Source: Rhizobium rhizogenes (lineage in GTDB: Bacteria > Pseudomonadota > Alphaproteobacteria > Rhizobiales > Rhizobiaceae). Taken from it: DNA of 64,000 bases. Location of the stretch: positions 138,303 to 202,302 of the forward strand of contig NZ_CP019703.3 of the NCBI RefSeq assembly GCF_002005205.3. The letters run 5' to 3'. Positions 45,667-54,285 of the stretch are shown here, in pieces. Under the pieces are notes generated by a model that was given only the letters and a program-made list of their open reading frames with translations, made no database searches and had not been told where the DNA came from. The position numbers and the translations under genes are program-made. Within the stretch, counting starts at the first letter, position 1, and each line of letters begins with the position of its first letter.

Positions 45667-48087
45667 ATTTTTTTCTCCTGAGTCTTTGGTCGATCGTTTC
45701 TCTGAGACGTTTGAGGGGGCGTTCGTTGACGACAATTCCCAATTTGATCCCGGATCATCTTCCCGGTGCGGTATTGGACCCACTCGGCCATCAGTACCGA
45801 TGATATGATCGACGTCCGCATACGTCGGTTGAACTGTGTTGGTGACCGAGGTTGCCAGTTTCAATCGTTCGAACAGGGAAGTGATATCTTCAACTTCCTC
45901 GGCAGAACTAACTGAGTGACGGGCCATTTTTTTGCGAGAATCGATTTCTTCCTTTGCCGCCGCTCGTTTCCGTTTCTCGATCGCTATCCCCAGGTTTGTT
46001 ACCGTTGCGATCGTGACTTGGTGGCTTTCGTGGGCTGAGGTGTTAGCCGTCGATTCCGACCCGCAGAATTCCGGTTGCATTTGCTCTTCAGTCGTGATGA
46101 CAGAAGACTGGAAAACTTCGAAGTCAATGGCGCTCGGGTAAAGGTCCGCGCTTTCCGGCATTTCCACATCCGATGTGGATGGTTCGTGCAGCTGGTTCTC
46201 CCCGAAGGAGCTTTCTTGTCTGCCTTGGAAGGAAAGCGGCGTCGTTGGAGAGATTTCCATCTGGTCGAGCGGCCTTAGCAAGTGCGCGTTCGAAACCGAC
46301 GAGCGCTCTTGGAAGGCAGCAGGTTCGAGCGCTGGGAATTGAATGGAATTATTTGGCGCGCTTTGCTGAGTGAGCTTTGCACTGAGAGCCTCAACATTGT
46401 TTGCCACGAGGGGAGAAGCAATGACGTCGAGACGACTGCGATGCCTCGTCAGGCCGACATAGGTCAGCTTATCTGAAAGAGCACCATCACAGAGGAGAAT
46501 GGCGTGATCAACTGTGGCCCCCTGACTCTTATAAATTGTAGCAGCATAGCCGTAGGTAAAACCCTTAAACTCGCTATCGGTCCAAGTGACGGTTCGTCCA
46601 GATCCGTCTAACCTTGCAGTAATGCGAACCCCAGCAGATGTGCCATTCTCAGCTCGGGAAGCTTCTGTGCTATTAAGTCCGACTACAGTTGCAAAAGTAC
46701 CATTGCGGATGTCCGCTTGCAGACGGTTTTCGCTGAATATAATCCTGTCTCCCAAGACGAGATTAATCCTTTGCTGAACGCGTCTCGACGAACCCTCATC
46801 TATTCCAGATTCCGAACTTCCACTATCTATTACGCTTGACCACACACTCATTTGCTGGTCTTGCAATCCGGATTTGTCAACAAACCTCTGATGAAGAGCG
46901 ATATTGGCGCGATTAACGCTCCTGTTGGAGTGTGCCATCACAAGACGATCATACACCGGATATCGGTCGCAAACTCTATTCATCTCCTCCAGCATGCGGT
47001 CAGTGATCTGGTCTGACGCCCTGACGTTTGAGCCGCTAGGAGGAGCATATACGAAATGGACGAGGCCCATTTGTTCGAGCGCTGTGAGATAGTGCCCGAC
47101 GGCGCTCTTGGCATCGCGTCGTATGTCACGTCCGAGCTTTTCTGTTTCTATTCGCGACCGCGCGTCGAGCTGTCGAAGCGGCTGGACGAGTTCATAGCAG
47201 CCGGCTTGCTCCATAATAATCGGAAGCAGATCACCAGGTCCAACAGGGGGCAGTTGCCGATCGTCTCCCACACATATCAGTTTCGGCCTTTCGGTTGGGT
47301 GATAGGAAGTGGCATTTGCAACTGTCTCGATTAGTTGCGCGATCTCCTGCGTCTTGGCCATCGACATTTCGTCGATCACGACGATGGTATTTTTTCCGAT
47401 GGTGCGGTCTTTCGCCTTGAAAGTCGTCGCGACGTCGCGAAGACCTTTCTCACGAAGCTCCTGGGCCGCCCGGTTGGTGGGTACGAAGGCAATCAACTTT
47501 ATTTTCTCGGTCGGGAGCGCTTCCTCGTTGAACCTGTCCACCGCTTCGTTCAGGGCTCCAAGTACACTTGTTTTTGCGGAACCCGCTACGCCCACCATAG
47601 TGGAAGCTCGATTTCGCCTAGACAGATAATGTAATGCTCCTCTGAGCTCCGGTGTGAAAATGCCTCTATCGGCGACCATATCAACAATGGTTCCCGGAAC
47701 GCCGAAGCTTTCTTCTGCGGAAAGATTGGTGACATGACGTACAGTATTCTGTTCCGCAGCTCTCAGCTCTGTAGAGGTGTAGAGAGGTTGGCCATCTGGA
47801 GAATCAAGCCGGGTCAGTTTGTCGCTTGCGACGACCTGTTGGAATAGCAGGTCGATTTCTTGTACCGGCCGTTTGTAGTGCGTGAGTGCCCGAGCCGCCG
47901 AAATCTTAAGTTGGTCTTGTCCGAAGCACGCATTGCGATTTGCGGCGTGGTTTACGACCCATTCCACAATATTGCTCTCGTCCAGCAGGTTACTGAACTG
48001 GCGAAGATCTGTCTGGAAGCGCGTAGGGACAGACGTGTCAACAGCAGCCATTCCGGGATCGGACATTACAATGTCGTCGGTTGGCAT
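42778..48087 (-). CDS. GALLS: GALLS, secreted virulence protein replacing VirE2 (full length)
   Basis: A 1769-residue protein when started at the second ATG (MPTDDIVMSD, 48087), the published length for GALLS-FL; an ATG three codons earlier (48096) also exists. The N-terminal half is related to the helicase part of TraA relaxases: P-loop VGVAGSAKTS with Lys172 (Ala instead of the second Gly), VVIDEMSM, CVGDDRQLPPVGPGD and KGFTYGYAATIYKSQGATVDHAIL. A bipartite nuclear signal, KRKR...DSRKK, lies near 705-720. Three 289-residue repeats occupy the C-terminal half, and the end (RIRVRGDGRGL) is arginine-rich like type IV secretion signals. GALLS is exported by VirB/VirD4 into plant cells, where it supports nuclear import of T-strands. 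Confidence 0.96.
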   Translation of the reverse strand: MPTDDIVMSDPGMAAVDTSVPTRFQTDLRQFSNLLDESNIVEWVVNHAANRNACFGQDQLKISAARALTHYKRPVQEIDLLFQQVVASDKLTRLDSPDGQPLYTSTELRAAEQNTVRHVTNLSAEESFGVPGTIVDMVADRGIFTPELRGALHYLSRRNRASTMVGVAGSAKTSVLGALNEAVDRFNEEALPTEKIKLIAFVPTNRAAQELREKGLRDVATTFKAKDRTIGKNTIVVIDEMSMAKTQEIAQLIETVANATSYHPTERPKLICVGDDRQLPPVGPGDLLPIIMEQAGCYELVQPLRQLDARSRIETEKLGRDIRRDAKSAVGHYLTALEQMGLVHFVYAPPSGSNVRASDQITDRMLEEMNRVCDRYPVYDRLVMAHSNRSVNRANIALHQRFVDKSGLQDQQMSVWSSVIDSGSSESGIDEGSSRRVQQRINLVLGDRIIFSENRLQADIRNGTFATVVGLNSTEASRAENGTSAGVRITARLDGSGRTVTWTDSEFKGFTYGYAATIYKSQGATVDHAILLCDGALSDKLTYVGLTRHRSRLDVIASPLVANNVEALSAKLTQQSAPNNSIQFPALEPAAFQERSSVSNAHLLRPLDQMEISPTTPLSFQGRQESSFGENQLHEPSTSDVEMPESADLYPSAIDFEVFQSSVITTEEQMQPEFCGSESTANTSAHESHQVTIATVTNLGIAIEKRKRAAAKEEIDSRKKMARHSVSSAEEVEDITSLFERLKLATSVTNTVQPTYADVDHIIGTDGRVGPIPHREDDPGSNWELSSTNAPSNVSEKRSTKDSGEKNMASNDQKMQGADSAGSERHFSQTSIVEALQAGDHKKLVETLAATGSLVEKADAGSALKAMADAYERDIKADPEKVRMLYANRRVDVDALAKEIEKQGLASGRLSGDPVSFKAFNNKDIRFRVGDRLSVTSSYRNLIAGEAGRIEKIEGKSVTFKPDGSSQSKTFEASTGEPGDRGVKGYKIEGPMTVIGSAYELTRHDDGKRVDQIYLLNDAAHGINANSALLSKADERTQLFTSLKDTADRDILARQLGKPGSELYQDKFPALPDYTAAIDRIAKRQEVVAARGEEKTSAPIDLAPQTPPDAADAAVNNQKRIVEALQAGDHKKLVETLAATGSLVENTNLVSTLKAIAQTYERDISADPEKVRALYANKRDHVDLLAEEIEKQGLASGRLSGDPVSFKAFNNKDIRFRVGDRLSVTSSYRNLIAGEAGRIEKIEGKSVTFKPDGSSQSKTFEASTGEPGDRGVKGYKIEGPTTIIGSAYEIRNHDDGRRVDQVYVLHSAIFGSNAASALLSKADERTQVFTVQSDTADRHILASQLSKPGSELYQDKFPVSPDYAAAIDRIAKREELRAGRGEESPTVQMEPVNQTPYEAGHWTPDSQKSVVEALQAGDHKKLVETLAATGSLVEKADAGSALKAMADAYERDIKADPEKVRMLYANRRVDVDALAKEIEKQGLASGRLSGDPVSFKAFNNKDIRFRVGDRLSVTSSYRNLIAGEAGRIEKIEGKSVTFKPDGSSQSKTFEASTGEPGDRGVKGYKIEGPMTVIGSAYELTRHDDGKRVDQIYLLNDAAHGINANSALLSKADERTQLFTSLKDTADRDILARQLGKPGSELYQDKFPALPDYTAAIDRIAKRQEVVAARGEVKPIERTEAPEIPQVQATIVGETSIIRLPDRIKTNREKPQELDVVSKEGHETTGSLRQSVQESNAAPKQTSPKAANDVDRLTRDFDERIRVRGDGRGL
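43076..43860 (-). repeat. GALLS repeat 3
   Basis: The third unit is shortened at its end after RQEVVAARGE and then runs into the unique C-terminus. Apart from this it copies repeat 1 exactly 1734 bp away. Confidence 0.93.
43861..44727 (-). repeat. GALLS repeat 2
   Basis: The middle unit is diverged in its first and last thirds, but its central block (from ASGRLSGDPVSFKAFNNK to GVKGYKIEGP) is the same protein sequence as in repeats 1 and 3, with only a few silent base changes. Confidence 0.93.
44728..45594 (-). repeat. GALLS repeat 1
   Basis: The first of three 867-bp units, starting IVEALQAGDHKKLVETLAATGSL. It is almost identical to repeat 3 at both protein and base level. Confidence 0.93.
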
Positions 48088-48749
48088 GCTTGCCACTCCT
48101 ATTCCCCTCGCTTTCCAATCGTGTGTGATCAGCCAGCCAGGATGGAAAGTTCGGTAACGGTGCTGATTTCAAAACTCAATGAGCATCCGGTGCGGTCTCA
48201 AAGCCATTGAGGGGACATGGTGTTCATCAAAACCTAGAAGTCAGTTAGATGGCCCGCGTGGCTCCAAGTATATCTGAGGAAGAATTGAATTCCTTAAGCT
48301 CAGATGAGCAATCTTTCTATGGTGGATCGATTGCGAGGACTATAACTTGATATCAGGAACGCTTCTACACATGAAAAATTCAAAATCGCTACAAATGAAA
48401 CTTTGGAAATGTTTACCTTTAAGGGTTACGGTTTGCAGTTTGTAATCATTAACGTTGGGTCGCTGGTTCGATCGAGCCTGTTCGTTGAAACGCGACTTTC
48501 ATGCCTTTAGGCGAAGCGCGACAACAGTCCGCCGACGTCTGCGTGCTGAACCGTATGCTTCGAGATCTTCTCACCGCCACCTACCGACAATGATGTGACC
48601 AACCATGTCGCTCGGCTTAACTCAAGGAACACGAATATTGCACCTCTGTGCGGATTTCGGTCTTATTGTCGTAATGACTCTGGGAAGCTTCATGATCGTC
48701 TCCTGGAGCTTGATTGCACCCCGTGCGACCACACTCTCGCAGAGCGCTG
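48088..48749. other. Upstream region of GALLS
   Basis: No gene recognised. Two vir-box-like sequences lie at 48366-48401. The remaining 48402-48749 holds short frames without recognisable content. Confidence 0.4.
48366..48401 (+). promoter_or_regulatory. Candidate vir boxes upstream of GALLS
   Basis: TACAAATGAAAC at 48390-48401 matches the vir-box consensus TNCAATTGAAAY at 11 of 12 positions. TACACATGAAAA at 48366-48377 matches less well, and the two are 24 bp (about two helical turns) apart. They lie about 300 bp from the GALLS start, further than usual. Confidence 0.4.
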
Positions 48750-49135
48750 GGCGCAGTTCACGCCTGCGGAAGTCCAGAGTGGCGTCAAGCTGGCGAGCGA
48801 AACCGGTCAGGTGCTGAAGACCATCGAAGGCTATATCGTCACGGTAAATCATGACGCGGACTCGAGCGCGACGTCGGCACGCGAACAGTCGGTCCGCCTT
48901 GCCGAGGTCAATACGGCAGTCAACCTGATAGACCAAATCATCAGCAGAATGCAGCGATGGCAAAGCGAGCAACGCGGCGAGCGCCTCGCGCGCGGGGTGA
49001 GGCCGCACGGCTTTGCGATCTCGTCGGCCGGTCGGACCTCTCGCCCGGTTTGCCTCCCCAGCACCGCGGATGGCGTCGGGTGTGACCAAGGCCATTGCCG
49101 ACAAAGCTGCCGTCAAGCAGGTGGCTAGGCAAGAG
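48750..49135 (+). pseudogene. Methyl-accepting chemotaxis protein, C-terminal remnant
   Basis: VQSGVKLASETGQVLKTIEG and SAREQSVRLAEVNTAVNLIDQ are the end of an MCP signalling domain. After that the match changes frame (HQQNAAMAKRAT in place of the usual QQNAAMVEE.TAA). The N-terminal receptor part is absent. It lies between the GALLS upstream region and the eut genes and is non-functional. Confidence 0.7.
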
Positions 49136-49256
49136 TTCCGAGTTGCCCTCCCCGATCCGAACGGTGAACCTTTCGCACTCGGGGTGATTCCAAGAGGCTC
49201 GCCCACCGAACGAGAGGGGAGCGTCAGGACAGCCCTCGGTGATCGCGCCTCAGGCT

Positions 49257-50003
49257 TCATTCTTGCCCAGGGTTCGAAGAGATTTTTGCCGAACTCTCGG
49301 CACCCTCCTTAAGCGCCACACCGCTCAACTGCAAGCGCAGCGCCTCCCGGACGATCCAGGCGATCTTATCCGCGGCAATCTCGTAGCCGAGCCCGTCGGC
49401 GTGAATATTCGAAATGCAGTTACGCTCGCTGTCGCGCCGTCCTGCCTGGGGGCGGAAGGTGATGTAGGCACCCAGACTGTCAGGCACGCTTAACCCCGGT
49501 CTCTCGCCGATCAGGACGATTGCAACCTCCGCACCGAACGCCGCCGCCGCCTCGTCGCCGAATGCTACCCGCGCCTGTTCGCCCAAAATCACCGGGGCGA
49601 CACTGAAGCCGCCAAGACGCTTCATGCATGCCTTGAAAAGCGGAACGGCATGACGCTCGACCGCCGAGGCGGAAAGCCCGTCCGCGATGACGAACGCGAT
49701 GTCATGGCTATCCCCTGGCATTGGAAGATCGGCTGCAAGCGGCTGGCGACCCAGATCCGGGCGCGACAAGTAGATGGTACGATCCGTGGCGCAGGACCTG
49801 ATCCGGATCGTTGATACCGGTGCAAGCTGCTTGGCGAGGGCGACAAAATCCACTTGACCGTGCACGGCGTCCCTGGCCTTCGCATGGGCCAGCTGGAAAT
49901 CCAGAATTGCCGAGGTCGGCAACGCGTCGCCCGCTCTACCGAGTCCAATCCGGGCGCGTGTCGAATGGCGGAAGCGCTCAAACGGGTCTCGACCCCAACT
50001 CAT
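49257..50003 (-). CDS. eutC: Ethanolamine ammonia-lyase, small subunit
   Basis: A 248-residue EutC. ARIGLGRAGDALPT near residues 16-29, HAKARDAV and the later VAPVILGEQARVAFGDE and LIGERPGLSVPDSLGAYITF are typical. With EutB it forms the adenosylcobalamin-dependent enzyme that splits ethanolamine into acetaldehyde and ammonia. Its ATG overlaps the eutB stop by four bases. No microcompartment or reactivase (eutA) genes are seen in the window. Confidence 0.94.
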   Translation of the reverse strand: MSWGRDPFERFRHSTRARIGLGRAGDALPTSAILDFQLAHAKARDAVHGQVDFVALAKQLAPVSTIRIRSCATDRTIYLSRPDLGRQPLAADLPMPGDSHDIAFVIADGLSASAVERHAVPLFKACMKRLGGFSVAPVILGEQARVAFGDEAAAAFGAEVAIVLIGERPGLSVPDSLGAYITFRPQAGRRDSERNCISNIHADGLGYEIAADKIAWIVREALRLQLSGVALKEGAESSAKISSNPGQE

Positions 50004-51391
50004 GCGGACACCCCGTAGCTCAAGAGATTGCGAGAGAATTGGCCCGAGGCGCTGGCGGGCGCCAGCCGGCCCGAGTGATCAAGCATGCCCATGCGATTGA
50101 GCCAAGCCTCAAATTCGGGCGCCGGCGGACGATTGAACTGATGCCTGAGGCCGACAATATCGTGATAAGACAGGCTCTGGTAGTTAAGCATGACGTCATC
50201 AGCGCCGGGCACGGCAATCATGAAACTGACGCCCGCGACAGTCAATAGCACCATCAGATTGTCCATGTCGTCCTGGTCTGCCTCGGCATGGTTGGTATAG
50301 CAGACATCGACCCCCATCGGCACACCGAGCAGTTTTCCGCAGAAATGATCCTCTAGCCCGGCGCGAATGATCTGTTTGGCGTCGAACAGATATTCCGGTC
50401 CGATGAAACCGACCACGGTGTTGACGAGCAGCGGGCGGAGTTCACGTGCGACTGCGTAAGCCCGCACCTCGACCGTCTGTTCATCCACGCCGTGATGTGC
50501 ATCTGCCGAAAGAGCGCTGCCCTGACCGGTCTCCAGATACATCACGTTGTTTCCGACGCTGCCGCGCTTCATCGACAGCGCGGCGTCATTGCCTTCCCTG
50601 AGAACGGCGAGATCGACGCCGAAACCATTGTTGGCAGCCTCAGTGCCGGCAATCGACTGGAACACAAGATCGAGCGGCGCCCCGGCCTCGATCGCCTTGA
50701 TGGAAGTGGTGACATGAGTCAGCACGCAGGATTGGGTGGGAATCTCGAACCGCTCGCGCAGCCGGTCGAAAAGGACCATCAACCTGGTGCAGGCATCGAG
50801 GTTGTCGGTGGCGGGATTTATGCCGATCACCGCATCGCCGATTCCGTAGAGAAGGCCGTCGAGTGTCGAACCGGCGACGCCTTCTGGATCGTCGGTCGGG
50901 TGGTTGGGCTGGAGCCGGCTCGACAGCCTGCCCGGCAGGCCGATGGTGGAGCGGAAGGCAGTGACCACGTTACATTTACCGGCAACGGTGATCAGATCGT
51001 GATTGCGCATGATCTTGGAGACCGCCGCGACCATTTCCGGCGTGAGGCCCGTCGCAAGTGCTGCCAGCCTTTCGGTTGTCGCGTCGTAGGAGAGAAGCCA
51101 ATTGCGAAACTCGCCGACCGTCATATGTGAAACTGGCGCGAAGGCAATTGGGTCGTGGCGATCGATGATCAACCGGCTGACCTCGTCGACTTCGTAGGGG
51201 ATCAACAGATCCTCCAGGAATGTCTTGAGCGGCATGTCGGCAAGCAGGCAGCGGGCAGCGACCCGCCGCTCGTTGCTTGACGCTGCAACCCCCGCAAGCA
51301 CATCGCCTGACTTGAGTGGCGAGGCACAGGCCATGACCGATTTCAGGTCGGCGAAGACATGGCGCTCGCGTCCAAGTATGATCGAATACAT
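50000..51391 (-). CDS. eutB: Ethanolamine ammonia-lyase, large subunit
   Basis: A 463-residue EutB from the ATG at 51391 (MYSIILGRERHVFADLKSVMACAS), preceded by GGAG. The open frame to 51493 would add 34 unrelated residues. Characteristic segments are SNERRVAARCLLADMPL, GLPGRLSSRLQPNHPTDD, DGLLYGIGDAVIGINPATDN, FQSIAGTEAANNGFGVD and VDVCYTNHAEADQDD. It depends on cobalamin. Ethanolamine could come from phospholipids or from an ethanolamine-containing compound handled by the neighbouring operon. Confidence 0.96.
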   Translation of the reverse strand: MYSIILGRERHVFADLKSVMACASPLKSGDVLAGVAASSNERRVAARCLLADMPLKTFLEDLLIPYEVDEVSRLIIDRHDPIAFAPVSHMTVGEFRNWLLSYDATTERLAALATGLTPEMVAAVSKIMRNHDLITVAGKCNVVTAFRSTIGLPGRLSSRLQPNHPTDDPEGVAGSTLDGLLYGIGDAVIGINPATDNLDACTRLMVLFDRLRERFEIPTQSCVLTHVTTSIKAIEAGAPLDLVFQSIAGTEAANNGFGVDLAVLREGNDAALSMKRGSVGNNVMYLETGQGSALSADAHHGVDEQTVEVRAYAVARELRPLLVNTVVGFIGPEYLFDAKQIIRAGLEDHFCGKLLGVPMGVDVCYTNHAEADQDDMDNLMVLLTVAGVSFMIAVPGADDVMLNYQSLSYHDIVGLRHQFNRPPAPEFEAWLNRMGMLDHSGRLAPASASGQFSRNLLSYGVSA

Positions 51392-51665
51392 TTTATCTCC
51401 GCTCGTGGGTATCAGGCAGCCCATTTCTTGCGCAAGGGCGAAGCTACCTTCAAGATTGTAAGTCCAGCCCGAACTGGGCAGTGCGGGCGCCATGCCTCCT
51501 GAAAGCTATGCACGATCCATGCCACTCCTGGCTTGGGCGCGCGCGGTCCATTCATCGAAGGGCTTGTGCTCCTAAGGTGCCTCCGGACGATGCAAGCCGT
51601 GACCGAAGCATTTCGGATCCGCCATGGATCATGAGGCGTTCGGAACTCGATTGCCCGAGGCGGCT

Positions 51666-52454
51666 TCAACTGACCGTTTGCCCGGCCTTCACTGTCGAGG
51701 CTGCCTTTCCAATGAGCCTGGAGAGATAGCTGCCAACCGCAGCTTGGTCATCCGCGGCCACCAGGAGGTCATTTCTCACCTCTATCATGACATTTGGAAT
51801 ACCGTTCGCGATGCCGTGCTCGACGAGCGTGTGCGTGACCCCATCGGCTGGACCGTATGGCTGGTTGCGCATGACGACATACTTGCGATCGGCCCCTTCG
51901 AATTCCGCGAGAATTGCATCTGCGAGCGTCGTGTCGCTGTCGTGCAATATCCCGATCTCGACCTCGCGCTTCTTGCCGAAATAGACGGGGGTGAAACTAT
52001 GGACTGTGACGAGCATCGTCCCGCGCCCCTGGGCCTTGCGAGAGGCGAGAATTTCGGACAGTCCATCACGAAAGGGTAGATAAATCTCGTTGATCCGCGT
52101 CAGGCGATCTGCTTCCGGCATGCTCTGATTTCCCGGAACGTCATAGATCTCGCTTTTGCCAACAATTGCAGACACTGCCTCCGGCGGGCGATTGCAGTCG
52201 TAAACGAGCCGCGAAAAGCGCTGGTAATAGAGGACCGCATCGAGAGATGACGAAAGATATCGTGCGAGTTCCAGGGCGCCCGGATCCCAGGCGATATGAC
52301 TTGAACGCGCAGACGCATCAAGGCCGAGGTCGCCGAGTGAAGGCGGGATCAGGTGTGAAGCATGCTCGCATACGATTACAAACTTGCCGAGCGCGGCCTT
52401 GTTTTCGATCGCGATTGCAGACTCGCCAGGGGCGAGCAACGACAATTTACCCAT
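51666..52454 (-). CDS. N-formylglutamate amidohydrolase-family protein
   Basis: A 262-residue protein of the same broad family as HutG but only distantly like it: FVIVCEHASHLIPPSLGDLGL, HIAWDPGALELARYLS, RLVYDCNRPP, TVHSFTPVY and MIEVRNDLL are the family landmarks. The start at 52454 (MGKLSLLAP) has a GGAG site; an upstream ATG at 52478 is possible. It precedes eutB on the same strand by 274 bp. The substrate is uncertain; related proteins act on N-acyl amino acids. Confidence 0.88.
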   Translation of the reverse strand: MGKLSLLAPGESAIAIENKAALGKFVIVCEHASHLIPPSLGDLGLDASARSSHIAWDPGALELARYLSSSLDAVLYYQRFSRLVYDCNRPPEAVSAIVGKSEIYDVPGNQSMPEADRLTRINEIYLPFRDGLSEILASRKAQGRGTMLVTVHSFTPVYFGKKREVEIGILHDSDTTLADAILAEFEGADRKYVVMRNQPYGPADGVTHTLVEHGIANGIPNVMIEVRNDLLVAADDQAAVGSYLSRLIGKAASTVKAGQTVS

Positions 52455-52462
52455 AACAGTCT

Positions 52463-52516
52463 CCGTTGATATCCACACAATAACAACGAAAACAATAAAA
52501 GCAACATGATATCAAC
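52463..52516. promoter_or_regulatory. Inverted repeat GTTGATATC / GATATCAAC in the divergent promoter region
   Basis: GTTGATATC at 52463-52471 and its exact complement at 52508-52516 are 36 bp apart, next to the start of the amidohydrolase-family gene. They may bind the DeoR regulator encoded downstream. The rest of 52517-52815 has no gene. Confidence 0.45.
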
Positions 52517-52763
52517 ATTGCATAAAGTAGCCCTCTGTCGCGGTGGAGGTTTCGCCACGTCACGGCCCCTCGTTCGCTACGCCGATTTCTAACTGTTGCC
52601 GAAAACATGGGCAAAATGCCTGCAAAATATGCCTTTTTGTAAGGCAGATCCTCAGAGCATTTTATCCAATTCCCATCCTGTGCCGACGCTTGTGCTGTCA
52701 GCCGCGATCACTCTCATGGCGATTTTCTTAGCTACGGAAATTGAAAAACCCTCATCGGGTGTG

Positions 52764-52792
52764 TTGACAAACGCAAAATATCCACATAAATC
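52764..52792 (+). promoter_or_regulatory. Possible promoter of the amidase operon
   Basis: TTGACA at 52764-52769 is followed after 16 bases by ATAAAT. It lies 24 bp before the GTG start at 52816. The -35 match is perfect and the -10 match is fair. Confidence 0.4.
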
Positions 52793-52815
52793 CACATTCC
52801 AAGGAGATCGCAATC

Positions 52816-54285
52816 GTGGATTTTTCAGTTCTTTCGCTCAGCTCAGCAATTGTTTCCGGCAAGCTCACATCCGAAGCGCTCGTTCAGGAATGCCTGGCGC
52901 GCATTGCGCGGCTGAACCCCATCGTCAATGCCTTCAGCCAGGTGTTTGAAGAACAGGCCCTCAAAGAAGCGAGGGCCTGCGATCGCGAGGCAGCCGAAGG
53001 TCGGTTCCGTGGTCCTCTTCATGGTATCCCGATGGGCGTGAAGGACCTCTTCTTCGTGGAAGGGCAGCTATGCCAGCGCGGATCTCGTGCCTATAAGGAT
53101 TTCGCTCCCAAGATGACGGCGCCGATCGTCCAGAGGATGATTGACGCCGGATCTATCATCATCGGCAAGACGACAACTACCGAAATGGGGTGGTCCGGTT
53201 CCGGCTTTTCCGAATTCTATGGCCCGACGCGCAATCCATGGGACCCCAAGCTCACAAGTGGTGGTTCGAGCTCGGGTTCGGGTGCTGCGCTCGCGGCCCG
53301 AATGGTTCCCTTCACATTGGGGTCCGATGGTGGCGGTTCCGTGCGCATCCCGGCAGCTTTCTGCGGTGTGTTTGCCATGAAGGGCTCGCTGGGGCGCGTT
53401 CCGGCTTGGCCCTGGAGCGCGACGGAGATGCTGTCCCACGCCGGTCCGATGAGCGTCACGGCAAAGGATAGCGCTTTCTTGTTCAATATTGCCAAGGGGC
53501 CCGATCCGCGAGACCATCAGGCGCTGCCGGACGACGGAGCAGATTACACTGAAACGCGATCGACAAAGTCCCTCCGGATTGGTTTTGCACCAAGCCTCTT
53601 CGGGTTCAAAGTCGCGCCGGAAATCGACCGGGTCGTGCGCGAAGCGGTCGATGCGCTCACCAAGGCGCTCACTATCGATGTTCGTTCGGTTTCCCCGGAC
53701 TGGGAAGATCCGATCCGTATCTTCGAGACACTCTGGGTTGCCGGCCGGGGCGTCGCCTATGGGTCCCAGTCGGATCTTTCCGATTTTGGCAGCGGTTTCC
53801 GTGCGCTCGTCGAAGCGTCGGCACGCTACGATCTTAAGGATTATCTCTCGGCTGCGAAAGCGCGCGCGGAATTTGCTGGTCGCGTGCACGCACTCTTTGA
53901 GGACGTCGACCTGCTCCTCTTGCCAACCATCCCGGTCGAGCCGTTTGCGGCGGATCGGGAGGCGCCCGAAGGGTTCCAATCGCCCTCGGAAGTCCTCGCG
54001 TGGACGGGCTGGACGCCCTTTACATATCCCTTCAATCTTTCCGGCAACCCGGCAGCCTCGTTGCCTTGCGGCCTGACCGTCAACGGGTTGCCCGTTGGCC
54101 TGCAGGTCGTCGGCCGTCGCCACGCCGATGCGCTTGTCATGGCATTCTGCCAGCAGGCCGAGGACCATCTTTTCAAAAACAACAATCCTCCACTTGTCGT
54201 TGCTGGCGACAAGATGGGGTGGGGAACGCCCAGCAAATCAACTGTGGAGATGTCGTCATGGAGTTCAATAGAAGATCGCTCTTAA
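52816..54285 (+). CDS. Amidase (amidase signature family)
   Basis: A 489-residue amidase with a GTG start at 52816 and AAGGAG nine bases before it. The Ser-cisSer-Lys triad is visible: Lys76 (GIPMGVKDLFF), Ser151 (SGGSSSGSG) and Ser175 (GSDGGGSVRIPA), with the standard spacing. These enzymes hydrolyse amides or act as GatA; there is no GatB/GatC partner here, so it is catabolic. It is the first gene of a tightly packed operon and overlaps the binding-protein gene by 28 bases. Confidence 0.94.
   Translation: MDFSVLSLSSAIVSGKLTSEALVQECLARIARLNPIVNAFSQVFEEQALKEARACDREAAEGRFRGPLHGIPMGVKDLFFVEGQLCQRGSRAYKDFAPKMTAPIVQRMIDAGSIIIGKTTTTEMGWSGSGFSEFYGPTRNPWDPKLTSGGSSSGSGAALAARMVPFTLGSDGGGSVRIPAAFCGVFAMKGSLGRVPAWPWSATEMLSHAGPMSVTAKDSAFLFNIAKGPDPRDHQALPDDGADYTETRSTKSLRIGFAPSLFGFKVAPEIDRVVREAVDALTKALTIDVRSVSPDWEDPIRIFETLWVAGRGVAYGSQSDLSDFGSGFRALVEASARYDLKDYLSAAKARAEFAGRVHALFEDVDLLLLPTIPVEPFAADREAPEGFQSPSEVLAWTGWTPFTYPFNLSGNPAASLPCGLTVNGLPVGLQVVGRRHADALVMAFCQQAEDHLFKNNNPPLVVAGDKMGWGTPSKSTVEMSSWSSIEDRS

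Noticed and set aside
53068..54168. 366-codon minus-strand frame opposite the amidase
   Set aside because: The amidase triad is complete on the plus strand; the antisense frame has no recognisable content.
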